A DNA stretch of 17,437 bases, from positions 1 through 17,437 of the forward strand of contig MIQB01000044.1 in the NCBI GenBank assembly GCA_002890585.1. The letters are read 5' to 3'. Position 1 is the first letter of the stretch. Every line of letters begins with the position of its first letter. Shown here piece by piece: positions 1-7,536 of this stretch. Source of the DNA: Tannerella sp. oral taxon 808. Lineage in GTDB: Bacteria > Bacteroidota > Bacteroidia > Bacteroidales > Tannerellaceae. The notes below the pieces were generated by a model, which made no database searches, was not told where the DNA came from, and worked only from the letters and a program-made list of their open reading frames with translations. Both the position numbers and the translations under genes were made by a program.

Positions 1-287
1 TTTTCTCATTTGCTCAGGCTGGGCAAACGCCAAAAGGTTCGTTTTCTCATTTGCCCAAGTTGGGCAAGCGTCAAAAAGTTCGTTTTTGTCTTTGCCCAGA
101 TTGGGCAAGCGTCAAAAAGTTCGTTTTCTCATTTGCTCAACCTGAGCAAGCGCCAAAAGATTCGTTTTCTCATTTGCTCAACCTGAGCAAGCGCCAAAAG
201 GTTCTTTTTCTCATCTGCTCAACCTGAGCAAGCGCCAAAAGGTTCGTTTTCTCATTTGCTTGGGGCTCAAGCAAGCTTCTCTCCTTT
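1..287. repeat. 41-bp tandem repeat array with covarying hairpin
   Basis: Six consecutive units of exactly 41 bp start at 1, 42, 83, 124, 165 and 206. A degenerate seventh starts at 247, and the array probably continues beyond the left edge. Each unit begins with TTTTCTCA (or a close variant) and has AAAAG near its end. Between them lies a hairpin: TTGCTCA-ACC-TGAGCAA in units 4 and 5, TTGCCCA-AGT-TGGGCAA in unit 2, TTGCCCA-GAT-TGGGCAA in unit 3, and TTGCTTG-GGGCT-CAAGCAA in the degenerate unit 7. Unit 1 has one T/G mismatch and unit 6 one mismatch at the stem end. The stem is thus kept while its bases change on both arms. The array lies immediately 3' of rlmD. Since 41 is not a multiple of 3 it is unlikely to code for protein. 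Its function is unknown. Confidence 0.93.
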
Positions 288-1727
288 CTAATTAAGCCTC
301 TCTCCGCCCTCCTTTCTGCGCAGCAGCGCCACATTCTCCACGTGATGCGTGTGGGGGAACATATCGACAGGCCGGATGCGCACCACCTCATAGCGGTCGG
401 CCATGCGAGCGATGTCGCGCGCCTGTGTCGCAGGGTTGCAACTGACGTAGACGATGCGTGCGGGCGCCGCACGGAGGATGGTGTCGATCACGTCGTTGTG
501 CATGCCCGTGCGTGGCGGGTCAGTGATCACCACGTCAGGGCGGCCGTGCGCCGCGATAAAGTCTTCCGTGAGCAAATCCTTCATGTCGCCCGCGTAGAAG
601 TCTGCATTGTCAATGGCGTTCAGTCTGGCGTTCACCCGCGCATCGTCGATCGCCTCGGGCACATACTCGATGCCCACCACACGCCGCGCCCGCCGCGCCA
701 CGAAGTTGGCGATGGTGCCCGTGCCCGTGTAGAGGTCGTAAACCGTTTCGCCGCCGCTGAGGTCGGCAAACTCACGCACCACCGAATAGAGGCGGTAGGC
801 CTGCTCGCTATTGGTTTGATAGAACGACTTCGGCCCGACCTTGAATTGCAAATCCTCCATCCGCTCGATCAGATGATCCGCGCCGCGATAGAGGAGGATG
901 TCTTGGTCTGTCAATGTGTCGTTGCACTTCTCGTTGATGACATACATCAGCGACGTAATCTCCGGCACCTCCTGCGCCACATGATCGAGCAACGCCTCCC
1001 GCCGCGCGCGATCTTCATAATAGAAGGCCACGACCACCATCACCCCGCCGGCAGATGAGGTGCGGATCATCAGCGTGCGGACGAAGCCCTCGTTCCGTTT
1101 GAGATCAAAAAACGGGTAGCCCTCATGCGTCAGGCAATACTGTTTGATGGATAGCCGGATACGGTTCGACACCTCATCCTGTAGCCAGCAGCGGCGGATG
1201 TCTAACACCTTGTCGAACATGCCGGGGATGTGAAACCCGAGTGCGTTCATGTCCGCATAATCCACCTCCGACTCCACCTCTTCCGTGGTCAGCCAGCGGC
1301 GGTTGGAGAAGGTGAACTCCAGCTTGTTGCGGTAGTGCGTCGTCCGCTCCGAACCGAGGATGGGCAGCACCTCGCCCGGCGTCACGTGCCCGATGCGCCT
1401 CAACGCGTCCACCACCTGCTGCTGCTTGAAGCGCAACTGCTCATCGTAAGGCAAATGCTGCCACTTACAGCCGCCGCACACGCCGAAGTGTTCACAGAAT
1501 GGCTCCACACGCAGTGGGCTCCGCTCGTGAAACGCTGTGATGGTCCCTTCGGCATAATGACTCCGCTTGCGCGTAAGCCGCACGTCGACCACATCGCCCG
1601 GTGCCGCCCAAGGAATGAAGATCACCCTATCGTCAACCCTCGCCACGGCCTTACCCTCAGCCGCTACGTCCGTCACCCTCACCCCTTCCAGAATGGGGAG
1701 CGGTTTCTTCTTTCGTGTCAAAATCAA
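288..1727 (-). CDS. rlmD: 23S rRNA (uracil-5-)-methyltransferase, RlmD/RumA family
   Basis: SAM-dependent enzyme that makes 5-methyluridine in 23S rRNA (U1939 in E. coli for RlmD). Numbered from TTG 1727 (479 aa), an N-terminal TRAM-like domain covers about residues 10-70. Four cysteines fit the family's [4Fe-4S] site: C78, C84 and C87 in the C-x5-C-x2-C pattern, plus C180. The SAM site DLYTGTGTI is at 331-339, FYQTN at 302-306 and DPPRTG at 403-408. The catalytic Cys is C430 in VSCNP, and the C-terminus has the usual HHVENVALL. An ATG at 1793 would add 22 residues, but that stretch spans a good -7 box (1761-1754), so it is probably not translated. TTG 1727 or TTG 1721 gives the family-like start (I)LTRKKKPLPIL. 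Family assignment is firm. Whether it modifies U1939, U747 or both (RlmCD type) cannot be read from sequence. It is transcribed divergently from ppdK and no partner gene is seen downstream. Confidence 0.93.
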   Translation of the reverse strand: MILTRKKKPLPILEGVRVTDVAAEGKAVARVDDRVIFIPWAAPGDVVDVRLTRKRSHYAEGTITAFHERSPLRVEPFCEHFGVCGGCKWQHLPYDEQLRFKQQQVVDALRRIGHVTPGEVLPILGSERTTHYRNKLEFTFSNRRWLTTEEVESEVDYADMNALGFHIPGMFDKVLDIRRCWLQDEVSNRIRLSIKQYCLTHEGYPFFDLKRNEGFVRTLMIRTSSAGGVMVVVAFYYEDRARREALLDHVAQEVPEITSLMYVINEKCNDTLTDQDILLYRGADHLIERMEDLQFKVGPKSFYQTNSEQAYRLYSVVREFADLSGGETVYDLYTGTGTIANFVARRARRVVGIEYVPEAIDDARVNARLNAIDNADFYAGDMKDLLTEDFIAAHGRPDVVITDPPRTGMHNDVIDTILRAAPARIVYVSCNPATQARDIARMADRYEVVRIRPVDMFPHTHHVENVALLRRKEGGERLN

Positions 1728-1753
1728 ATGCTTTGAATTATCGTTTGCGGTGG

Positions 1754-1761
1754 CAAAAGTA
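1754..1761 (-). promoter_or_regulatory. Putative -7 box of rlmD promoter (TACTTTTG)
   Basis: Read on the minus strand, 1761-1754 is TACTTTTG, a full match to the Bacteroidota -7 consensus TAnnTTTG. Transcription would begin near 1750, leaving a leader of about 22 nt before TTG 1727. No clear -33 TTTG was found at the expected spacing. The box lies inside the longest open frame of rlmD, which argues against the upstream ATG at 1793. Confidence 0.55.
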
Positions 1762-1847
1762 GGCTGGATTGAATCGCCAGCATTCGGGGGCATGCAAACC
1801 GGCAGAAGGATGAATCTAAATAAAGAGATCCGTGTAGCGATTGCGTC

Positions 1848-1855
1848 TATATTTG
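1848..1855 (+). promoter_or_regulatory. Putative -7 box of ppdK promoter (TATATTTG)
   Basis: TATATTTG matches the TAnnTTTG consensus fully. The predicted start near 1860 gives a leader of about 45 nt before the ppdK ATG at 1906. No convincing -33 element was found. Together with the rlmD box it makes 1728-1905 a divergent promoter region. Confidence 0.55.
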
Positions 1856-1905
1856 CCCCCGCTCAAAGAAATAGAGCCAATTAGCGTATTATAAAGCAAG
1901 CATTT

Positions 1906-4626
1906 ATGGAAACAAAGAGAGTCTACACTTTCGGCAACGGTAAAGCCGAAGGGAAAGCAGACATGAGAAATCTGCTTGGAGGAAAAGGTGCCAATCTGGC
2001 AGAAATGAACTTGATCGGTGTGCCCGTCCCCCCGGGCTTCACGATCACGACGGACGTATGCAACGAATACTTTCGGATCGGTAAGGATAAGATGGTGGAG
2101 TTGCTGCAAGATGATGTGAAGAAGTCGGTTGTACACGTGGAAACGCTGATGAACTCCAAGTTCGGCGACGTGGAAAACCCGCTGTTAGTCTCCGTGCGCT
2201 CCGGTGCACGCGCCTCGATGCCAGGCATGATGGACACCATCCTCAACCTCGGCCTGAACGACGAAGTGGTCGAGGGTCTGACCCGCAAGACGGGCAACCC
2301 GCGCTTCGCTTGGGACTCCTACCGCCGCTTCGTACAGATGTATGGCGACGTGGTGCTCGGCATGAAGCCGGAGAACAAAGACGACATCGACCCCTTCGAG
2401 CAAATCATCGAAGAGGTGAAGAAGGCCAAGGGCGTCAAGCTGGATAACGAGCTGGGCGTGGAAGAGCTGAAGGAGCTCGTGAAGCGCTTCAAAGCGGCTG
2501 TGAAAAAGCAGACCGGCAAGGACTTCCCCACCAACGCCTACGACCAGCTCTGGGGCGCCATCTGCGCCGTGTTCGACTCGTGGATGAACCAGCGCGCCAT
2601 CCTCTACCGCAAGATGGAGGGCATCCCCGCAGAGTGGGGCACGGCCGTCAACGTGCAGGCGATGGTCTTCGGCAACATGGGCGACACGTCGGCCACGGGC
2701 GTTTGCTTCTCGCGCGACGCAGCCACCGGCGAAGACCTCTTCAACGGTGAATACCTGATCAACGCACAGGGCGAAGACGTGGTGGCCGGCATCCGCACAC
2801 CGCAGCAGATCACCAAGATCGGCTCGCAGCGCTGGGCCAAGCTGGCAGGCGTATCCGAAAAGGAGCGCGAAACCAAATACCCCTCGATGGAGGAGGCCAT
2901 GCCGACGATCTACAAAGAACTCGACGAGATCCAGACCCGCCTCGAAAACCACTATCACGACATGCAGGACATGGAGTTCACCGTGCAAGACGGCAAGCTC
3001 TGGTTCCTCCAGACGCGCAACGGCAAGCGCACCGGATCGGCCATGGTCAAGATCGCTATGGACCTGCTCCGCCAAGGCATGATCGACGAAAAGACAGCCA
3101 TCGAGCGCATCGACGCCAACAAGCTCGACGAGCTGCTTCACCCCGTCTTCGATAAGGAGGCGCTGAAGAAGGCCAAGGTGCTCACGCGCGGCCTCCCCGC
3201 ATCGCCGGGCGCAGCCACAGGGCAGATCGTCTTCTTCGCTGACGACGCCGCCGAATGGCACGCCAAGGGCCACCACGTGGTGATGGTACGCCTCGAGACA
3301 TCGCCTGAAGACCTCGCCGGCATGACCGTAGCCGAAGGCATCCTGACGGCACGCGGAGGTATGACCTCACACGCTGCCGTTGTGGCGCGTGGCATGGGCA
3401 AATGCTGTGTCTCGGGCGCTGGCGCGTTGAACGTAGACTATAAGAATCGCACCGTCGAGATCGATGGCATAAAGCTCAAAGAGGGTGACTATATCTCGCT
3501 CAACGGCACAACCGGCGAGGTATACCAAGGCGAGGTGGAGACGAAGGCCGCTGAGCTGTCGGGCGACTTTGCCGACCTGATGACGCTGGCTGACAAATAC
3601 GCCCGCCTGAAGGTGCGCACCAACGCCGACACGCCGCATGATGCACAAAGCGCACGCAACTTCGGCGCCGTGGGCATCGGCCTCTGCCGCACGGAGCACA
3701 TGTTCTTCGAGGGCGAAAAGATCAAGGCCATGCGCGAGATGATCCTCGCTGAAAACGCCGAGGAACGCAAGAAGGCGCTGGCGAAGATCCTGCCCTATCA
3801 GCAGGAAGACTTCAAGGGCATCTTCCGCGCGATGGCCGGTTACCCCGTGACTGTCCGCCTGCTCGACCCGCCGCTGCATGAGTTCGTTCCGCACGACGAG
3901 AAGGGGCAGCAGGAGATGGCCGAAGCGATGGGCGTCAGCTTGGCTTACATCCGCCAGCGCGTTGAGGCACTCCACGAGCAGAACCCGATGCTCGGCCACC
4001 GCGGCTGCCGCCTCGGCAACACCTACCCCGAGATCACGCAGATGCAGACGCGCGCCATACTCGGCGCCGCCCTCGACCTGAAGAAGGAAGGCGTGGAGAC
4101 ACACCCCGAGATCATGGTGCCACTGACCGGCATCCTCTACGAGTTCAAGGAGCAAGAGCGCGTGATCCGCGCCGAGGCCGAAGCCCTCTTCGCTGAGCGC
4201 GGCGACAGCATCCACTTCCTCGTCGGCACGATGATCGAGGTGCCGCGCGCCGCCCTGACAGCCGACCGCATCGCCTCCTCGGCCGAGTTCTTCTCCTTCG
4301 GCACGAACGACCTGACGCAGATGACCTTCGGCTATTCGCGCGACGACATCGCCTCCTTCCTCCCGATCTACCTCAGCAAGAAGATCCTGAAGGTCGACCC
4401 CTTCCAAGTGCTCGATCAGAAGGGCGTCGGCCAGCTCATCCGCATGGCCACGGAGAAGGGGCGCGCCATTCGCCCGACGCTCAAGTGCGGCATCTGCGGC
4501 GAGCACGGCGGCGAACCCTCGTCCGTGAAGTTCTGCCACAAGGTGGGCCTCGACTACGTCAGCTGCTCGCCCTTCCGCGTGCCCATCGCACGGATCGCCG
4601 CGGCGCAGGCAGCCATCGAAGACTAA
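1906..4626 (+). CDS. ppdK: Pyruvate, phosphate dikinase
   Basis: Cytoplasmic enzyme interconverting ATP + Pi + pyruvate and AMP + PPi + PEP; in anaerobic Bacteroidota it can serve glycolysis or gluconeogenesis. The 906-aa length is normal for bacterial PPDK. The N-terminal ATP-grasp part begins with LLGGKGANLAEM and the VRSGARASMPGMMDT motif lies at about 96-110. The phosphohistidine domain has GGMTSHAAVVARG with catalytic H489 and T487, the position phosphorylated by PPDK regulatory proteins in other organisms. The C-terminal PEP/pyruvate TIM barrel has GLCRTEHMFF (about 592-601), VGTMIEVPRAA and SFGTNDLTQ, and ends with CGICGEHGG, where C864 is the expected catalytic Cys. ATG 1906 places the conserved N-terminus correctly. 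The gene appears monocistronic: own -7 box, a terminator about 60 bp after the stop, and no adjacent co-directional gene. Confidence 0.98.
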   Translation: METKRVYTFGNGKAEGKADMRNLLGGKGANLAEMNLIGVPVPPGFTITTDVCNEYFRIGKDKMVELLQDDVKKSVVHVETLMNSKFGDVENPLLVSVRSGARASMPGMMDTILNLGLNDEVVEGLTRKTGNPRFAWDSYRRFVQMYGDVVLGMKPENKDDIDPFEQIIEEVKKAKGVKLDNELGVEELKELVKRFKAAVKKQTGKDFPTNAYDQLWGAICAVFDSWMNQRAILYRKMEGIPAEWGTAVNVQAMVFGNMGDTSATGVCFSRDAATGEDLFNGEYLINAQGEDVVAGIRTPQQITKIGSQRWAKLAGVSEKERETKYPSMEEAMPTIYKELDEIQTRLENHYHDMQDMEFTVQDGKLWFLQTRNGKRTGSAMVKIAMDLLRQGMIDEKTAIERIDANKLDELLHPVFDKEALKKAKVLTRGLPASPGAATGQIVFFADDAAEWHAKGHHVVMVRLETSPEDLAGMTVAEGILTARGGMTSHAAVVARGMGKCCVSGAGALNVDYKNRTVEIDGIKLKEGDYISLNGTTGEVYQGEVETKAAELSGDFADLMTLADKYARLKVRTNADTPHDAQSARNFGAVGIGLCRTEHMFFEGEKIKAMREMILAENAEERKKALAKILPYQQEDFKGIFRAMAGYPVTVRLLDPPLHEFVPHDEKGQQEMAEAMGVSLAYIRQRVEALHEQNPMLGHRGCRLGNTYPEITQMQTRAILGAALDLKKEGVETHPEIMVPLTGILYEFKEQERVIRAEAEALFAERGDSIHFLVGTMIEVPRAALTADRIASSAEFFSFGTNDLTQMTFGYSRDDIASFLPIYLSKKILKVDPFQVLDQKGVGQLIRMATEKGRAIRPTLKCGICGEHGGEPSSVKFCHKVGLDYVSCSPFRVPIARIAAAQAAIED

Positions 4627-4685
4627 TCCGATAGACCCAGGCAGAGCGCGTGAGCCCCCTCACCGCTCCCGCCAACGACAAGCGA

Positions 4686-4736
4686 AAGCCGGTTTATCCC
4701 CCTTTGACAAAGGGCGGGTAAGCCGGCTTCCTTTTT
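4686..4736 (+). terminator. Intrinsic terminator of ppdK
   Basis: A long hairpin pairs AAGCCGG (4686-4692) with CCGGCTT (4723-4729). An inner stem with CCCTTT against AAAGGG closes on a GAC loop. CC and a run of five T (4732-4736) follow directly. This is a classic rho-independent terminator about 60 bp after the ppdK stop. The next 94 bp (4737-4830) show nothing recognisable. Confidence 0.85.
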
Positions 4737-4830
4737 AGGCGAGGCACCCACACGAACCACCTACAGGCTATGCCTCCCCCTCACCTTCCGCAATGAAAGA
4801 GGCGAGAAGCCAGCGCGCATACACACCCAC

Positions 4831-5016
4831 TAACCCATGTGGCTGACACCCACCTGAGCTATGTGGGTCGGCCCATCTAAGCTACGTGGGTCGGCCCACC
4901 TAAGCTATGTGGCTCGGCCCACCTAAGCTATATGGGTCGAACCATCTAAGCTATATGGGTCGGCCCATCTAAGCTATATGGGTCGAACCATCTAACCCAT
5001 ATGGCTGGCAGCCACC
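4831..5016. repeat. 23-bp tandem repeat array with hairpin core
   Basis: Eight tandem units: 4831-4854 (24 bp), 4855-4877, 4878-4900, 4901-4923, 4924-4946, 4947-4969, 4970-4992 (23 bp each) and 4993-5016 (24 bp). The typical unit is TAAGCTAT followed by a 14-nt hairpin and a pyrimidine. Hairpins include GTGGG-TCGG-CCCAC (unit 3), ATGGG-TCGG-CCCAT (unit 6) and TGGCT-GGC-AGCCA (last unit). ATGG...CCAT and GTGG...CCAC alternate so that the outer pair is usually kept; unit 2 has GTGGG with CCCAT, a G/T pair. The array sits in the 657-bp gap between ppdK and the TPR/HTH gene. It is not coding and its role is unknown. Confidence 0.92.
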
Positions 5017-5049
5017 TGAGTTAATGGGTGTATTAGCGCGCAGACAACA

Positions 5050-5137
5050 AGACCACCGAACAGCAACGTGTTAGGTGGTCTGATACGCCCCGATACGGCC
5101 TGTAGGGCCGGTGGATGATAAGGGCGAATGATCCACC
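5050..5137. other. Cluster of three hairpins in the leader gap
   Basis: Three inverted repeats follow one another. At 5050-5081, AGACCACC pairs with GGTGGTCT and an inner AACA-gcaacg-TGTT extends the stem to 12 pairs with one G/A mismatch. At 5096-5110, CGGCC-tgtag-GGCCG forms a short stem. At 5110-5137, GGTGGAT pairs with ATCCACC across 14 nt. No T-tract follows, so none is a standard terminator. They could be repeat-element remnants, a structured RNA, or protein-binding sites. Nothing else was recognised between 5017 and 5226 except a C9 tract at 5184-5192. Confidence 0.5.
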
Positions 5138-5226
5138 TGTCGGGTATATGCGGGGTGAATGCAAACGCCCTCCCTGCTGCACGCCCCCCCCCTTGTCTGT
5201 TCCCCACGCGCTTACGCAGATCGCCC

Positions 5227-5234
5227 TACCTTTA
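5227..5234 (+). promoter_or_regulatory. Possible -7 box of TPR/HTH gene (TACCTTTA)
   Basis: TACCTTTA differs from TAnnTTTG only at its last base and lies 50 bp before the GTG start. No -33 element is evident. The run of nine C at 5184-5192 lies 34 bp upstream of the box. Confidence 0.3.
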
Positions 5235-5271
5235 GCCCCTGAAAAACCAGATCCATAGCGGAGACAAGAAG

Positions 5272-5277
5272 AGGAGG
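5272..5277 (+). promoter_or_regulatory. Shine-Dalgarno AGGAGG fixing the GTG start at 5284
   Basis: A perfect AGGAGG with a 6-nt spacer precedes GTG 5284. Strong Shine-Dalgarno sites are uncommon in Bacteroidota, and none of the other genes in this window shows one, so this site decides the non-ATG start. Confidence 0.75.
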
Positions 5278-5283
5278 CGATCC

Positions 5284-6927
5284 GTGAAAAGAGACTTACA
5301 CTTTACTATCTATTTCAGCATCATCCTGTGCCTATGCTGCGCCGGAGGCTGGCCGGCTAACGCCCAGCAGACACGCCGCGAGCACGAGGCACTCCGGGCG
5401 CTCGACGGCATCATCCGACGACGCACCATCTATCACCAAGAAAAGGAACACCACATCGACAGCCTGAAGCAGCGACTTGCACACGCCACAACCGACGCCG
5501 CACGCTTCGACCTCTGCAGCCGGCTCTACGAGGCTTACGTGGCCTACCGCACCGACTCGGCCCTGAAGTATATCGGCGAAAAAGAGCGCCTCCTCCCGCG
5601 CCTCACCGGCCCCGCCTACCGCATCGACGCACGCCTCAACCGCGCCGGCGCACTCACCATCGCCGGGATGTATAAAGAAGCCCTCGAGGTGCTCCAACAG
5701 ATCCCGCGCGGCGACATCCCACCCAGCCTCCTACAGGGCTACTTCCATCACTTCCGCACCCTCTACGGCCACATGGCCGACTATGCCCTGACCGACAACG
5801 AGCGCCGCGCCTACCTCATCGAGGCCGATCATTACCGCGACTCGCTCCTCTCCATCATCCCCCCCACCGACGTCAATCACCGCATCATCCGCGCCGACCA
5901 ATGCAACGCCCGTGAGCAATACCCGCAAGCCATCCGACTGCTCACGCCCGTGGCCGACACGTGCAGCAACCCAGCCGTGATGCGCTTCTTGGCTTACACC
6001 TTGGCCGACGCCTACGGCCGCATGGGCAACCGCGAACGGCAGAAGTACTTCCTGGCGCGCTCTGCTGAGGCCGACCTCCGGCTGGCTATCTGCGAATACA
6101 TCTCGCTGCGCAAACTCGCCTTCCTGCTCTACGAAGACGGCGACATCGACCGCGCCTACGACTACATGAAGTGCGCCCTCGAAGACGCCGGCGCCTGCAA
6201 CGCCCGCGCACGCATCGTGGAGGCCGCAGAGATCTATCCCGTCATCGACCGCGCCCACCGCATCCGCAGCGACCGCAAGCGCCGCACCATCATCGCGCTG
6301 CTGGCCGGCACCGCCGTGCTCACCCTCAGCCTCGTCTTCTCCCTCCTACACGTTTACCGACAAATGAAGCGCCTGTCCGAAGCGCGCCACGCACTCGCCG
6401 AGGCCAACAAGCGACTCCAAGCAGCTAACGACGCCCTACAGGCCGTCAACCAGACCCTCCGCGAGGCCAATGCCATCAAGGAGGAATACGTGGCGCAATA
6501 CATCAACCGCTGCTCCATCTACATCGATAAGCTCGACAACTATCGCCGCCGCCTCATGAAGCTGGCCGCCAACAACAAAATGAACGAGCTGCTGCGCGCC
6601 ATCCGCTCCAACGACCTCATCGAGGCCGAGCGCCGCGAGTTCTACGCCGAGTTCGACCGCACCTTCCTCAGCCTCTTCCCCCACTTCGTGGATAAGTTCA
6701 ACGCCCTGCTCAACGAGAAGGATCGCATCACCCTCAAGTCTGGCGAACGCCTCAATACCGAGCTCCGCATCTTCGCCCTCATCCGCCTCGGCATCACCGA
6801 CAGCACGCGTATCGCCGGCTTCCTGCAATACTCCGTCACCACCATCTACAACTACCGAAGCAAGTTGCGCAACAAGGCACTCGGCAACAAGAACGAGTTC
6901 GAGGCCGCCGTGATGCACATCAGTTAA
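5284..6927 (+). CDS. Membrane-anchored TPR/HTH regulator-like protein (DUF6377 type)
   Basis: A 547-aa protein resembling the Bacteroidota DUF6377 family, whose members combine tetratricopeptide-like helices with a C-terminal LuxR-like HTH. Residues 1-27 are a signal peptide (cleavage expected after PANA). Residues 28-333 are helical and TPR-like, for example AGMYKEALEVLQQI. A single membrane span lies at about 335-357 (IIALLAGTAVLTLSLVFSLL). A coiled coil follows at about 361-402 (repeated EANKRLQAAND-type heptads). The cytoplasmic end has the family motif NTELRIFALIRLGI and an HTH at about 494-531 containing YSVTTIYNYRSKLRN. The layout suggests a periplasmic sensor region linked to a cytoplasmic DNA-binding region, but ligand and target genes are unknown. 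GTG 5284 is supported by AGGAGG. tadA follows after 15 nt and may be co-transcribed. Confidence 0.85.
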   Translation: MKRDLHFTIYFSIILCLCCAGGWPANAQQTRREHEALRALDGIIRRRTIYHQEKEHHIDSLKQRLAHATTDAARFDLCSRLYEAYVAYRTDSALKYIGEKERLLPRLTGPAYRIDARLNRAGALTIAGMYKEALEVLQQIPRGDIPPSLLQGYFHHFRTLYGHMADYALTDNERRAYLIEADHYRDSLLSIIPPTDVNHRIIRADQCNAREQYPQAIRLLTPVADTCSNPAVMRFLAYTLADAYGRMGNRERQKYFLARSAEADLRLAICEYISLRKLAFLLYEDGDIDRAYDYMKCALEDAGACNARARIVEAAEIYPVIDRAHRIRSDRKRRTIIALLAGTAVLTLSLVFSLLHVYRQMKRLSEARHALAEANKRLQAANDALQAVNQTLREANAIKEEYVAQYINRCSIYIDKLDNYRRRLMKLAANNKMNELLRAIRSNDLIEAERREFYAEFDRTFLSLFPHFVDKFNALLNEKDRITLKSGERLNTELRIFALIRLGITDSTRIAGFLQYSVTTIYNYRSKLRNKALGNKNEFEAAVMHIS

Positions 6928-6942
6928 CCAACCCCCTCTTAA

Positions 6943-7404
6943 ATGAATCAGGAATCCACACCGCTCAGCCCTTTGGATGATGCCTACTTCATGCGTCAGG
7001 CATTGGCCGAGGCGCGCCAGGCAGCAGCGGAGGGCGAGGTGCCCGTGGGCGCAGTCGTCGCCTGTGGCGATCGGGTGATTGCCCGGGCGCACAACCAGAC
7101 GGAGCACCTGAACGACCCTACAGCGCATGCGGAGATGCTCGCGCTCACGGCTGCCACCGGCGCGATGGGTGCGAAGTATTTGCCCGACTGTCGGCTTTAC
7201 GTCACCGTCGAGCCATGCGTGATGTGTGCTGGCGCCATCGGTTGGGCGCAGCTCGGTGCCGTCATCTATGGCGCACCGGATGCCAAACGTGGCTTTACCG
7301 TCTTTGCCCCCCGTGCGCTTCACCCGCGGACAGCCGTTCGCGGCAGCGTAATGGAGGCGGAATGTGCCGCCGAGATGACGGCCTTCTTCCGCACGAAGCG
7401 ATAG
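6943..7404 (+). CDS. tadA: tRNA-specific adenosine deaminase TadA
   Basis: Zinc-dependent deaminase of the cytidine deaminase-like fold, expected to convert adenosine to inosine at position 34 of tRNA-Arg(ACG). The 153-aa length is typical. The zinc/catalytic motif HAE gives H62 and proton-shuttle E64 (TAHAEMLAL). The second motif PCVMC gives zinc ligands C92 and C95 (VTVEPCVMCAGAIGWAQ). N-terminal FMRQALAEARQA and EVPVGAVV, plus the GAPDAKRG segment, fit TadA better than cytosine or guanine deaminases. The ATG at 6943 lies 15 nt after the TPR/HTH gene, so an operon is plausible, though no functional link is known. A G/C-rich hairpin follows the stop. Confidence 0.94.
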   Translation: MNQESTPLSPLDDAYFMRQALAEARQAAAEGEVPVGAVVACGDRVIARAHNQTEHLNDPTAHAEMLALTAATGAMGAKYLPDCRLYVTVEPCVMCAGAIGWAQLGAVIYGAPDAKRGFTVFAPRALHPRTAVRGSVMEAECAAEMTAFFRTKR

Positions 7405-7411
7405 TCAGGGA

Positions 7412-7445
7412 GGGGGAGGGCGGCGCTCGTGCAAGCCTCTCCCCC
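7412..7445 (+). terminator. GC-rich hairpin after tadA, possible terminator
   Basis: GGGGGAGGG (7412-7420) pairs with CTCTCCCCC (7437-7445) to give nine pairs, one of them G/T. It starts 8 nt after the tadA stop. There is no immediate T-run (ATTTTT occurs about 14 nt later), so termination efficiency is uncertain. Its position between tadA and the next promoter fits a transcription-unit boundary. Confidence 0.5.
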
Positions 7446-7523
7446 AAAGCGATGGAGCTGGATTTTTCGGTGCTACGGGGGTGTCTGTGGGAGAGAATTG
7501 GTGAGACGCATCGGCCGCGCCCT

Positions 7524-7531
7524 TACCTTTG
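7524..7531 (+). promoter_or_regulatory. Putative -7 box TACCTTTG directly before the hydrolase ATG
   Basis: TACCTTTG matches TAnnTTTG exactly and ends only 5 nt before ATG 7537. With the usual spacing, transcription would start at or just before that ATG, giving a leaderless or nearly leaderless mRNA. The only upstream TTG (7498-7500) is 23 nt away, slightly wider than the usual 19-21. Confidence 0.55.
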
Positions 7532-7536
7532 TTGCC

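Noticed and set aside
1..287. CRISPR array
   Set aside because: Units follow directly with no unique spacers; adjacent units differ by scattered point changes, and no cas gene is present.
170..472. Minus-strand open frame running from rlmD into the 41-bp array
   Set aside because: It lies in another frame of rlmD and then reads the repeats, with no protein-like features.
342..1058. Long plus-strand frame opposite rlmD
   Set aside because: Antisense shadow in GC-rich sequence; rlmD carries all catalytic motifs on the other strand.
2185..4539. Two long minus-strand frames opposite ppdK
   Set aside because: Antisense shadows rich in His, Val and Glu; ppdK is intact and conserved throughout.
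4992..5207. 71-aa minus-strand frame in the ppdK-TPR/HTH gap
   Set aside because: It covers repeat and hairpin sequence, has no recognisable domain and no start signal.
7429..7536. N-terminal extension of the hydrolase from GTG 7429
   Set aside because: It spans part of the tadA hairpin and the TACCTTTG box, and would place 36 unrelated residues before a clear membrane anchor.
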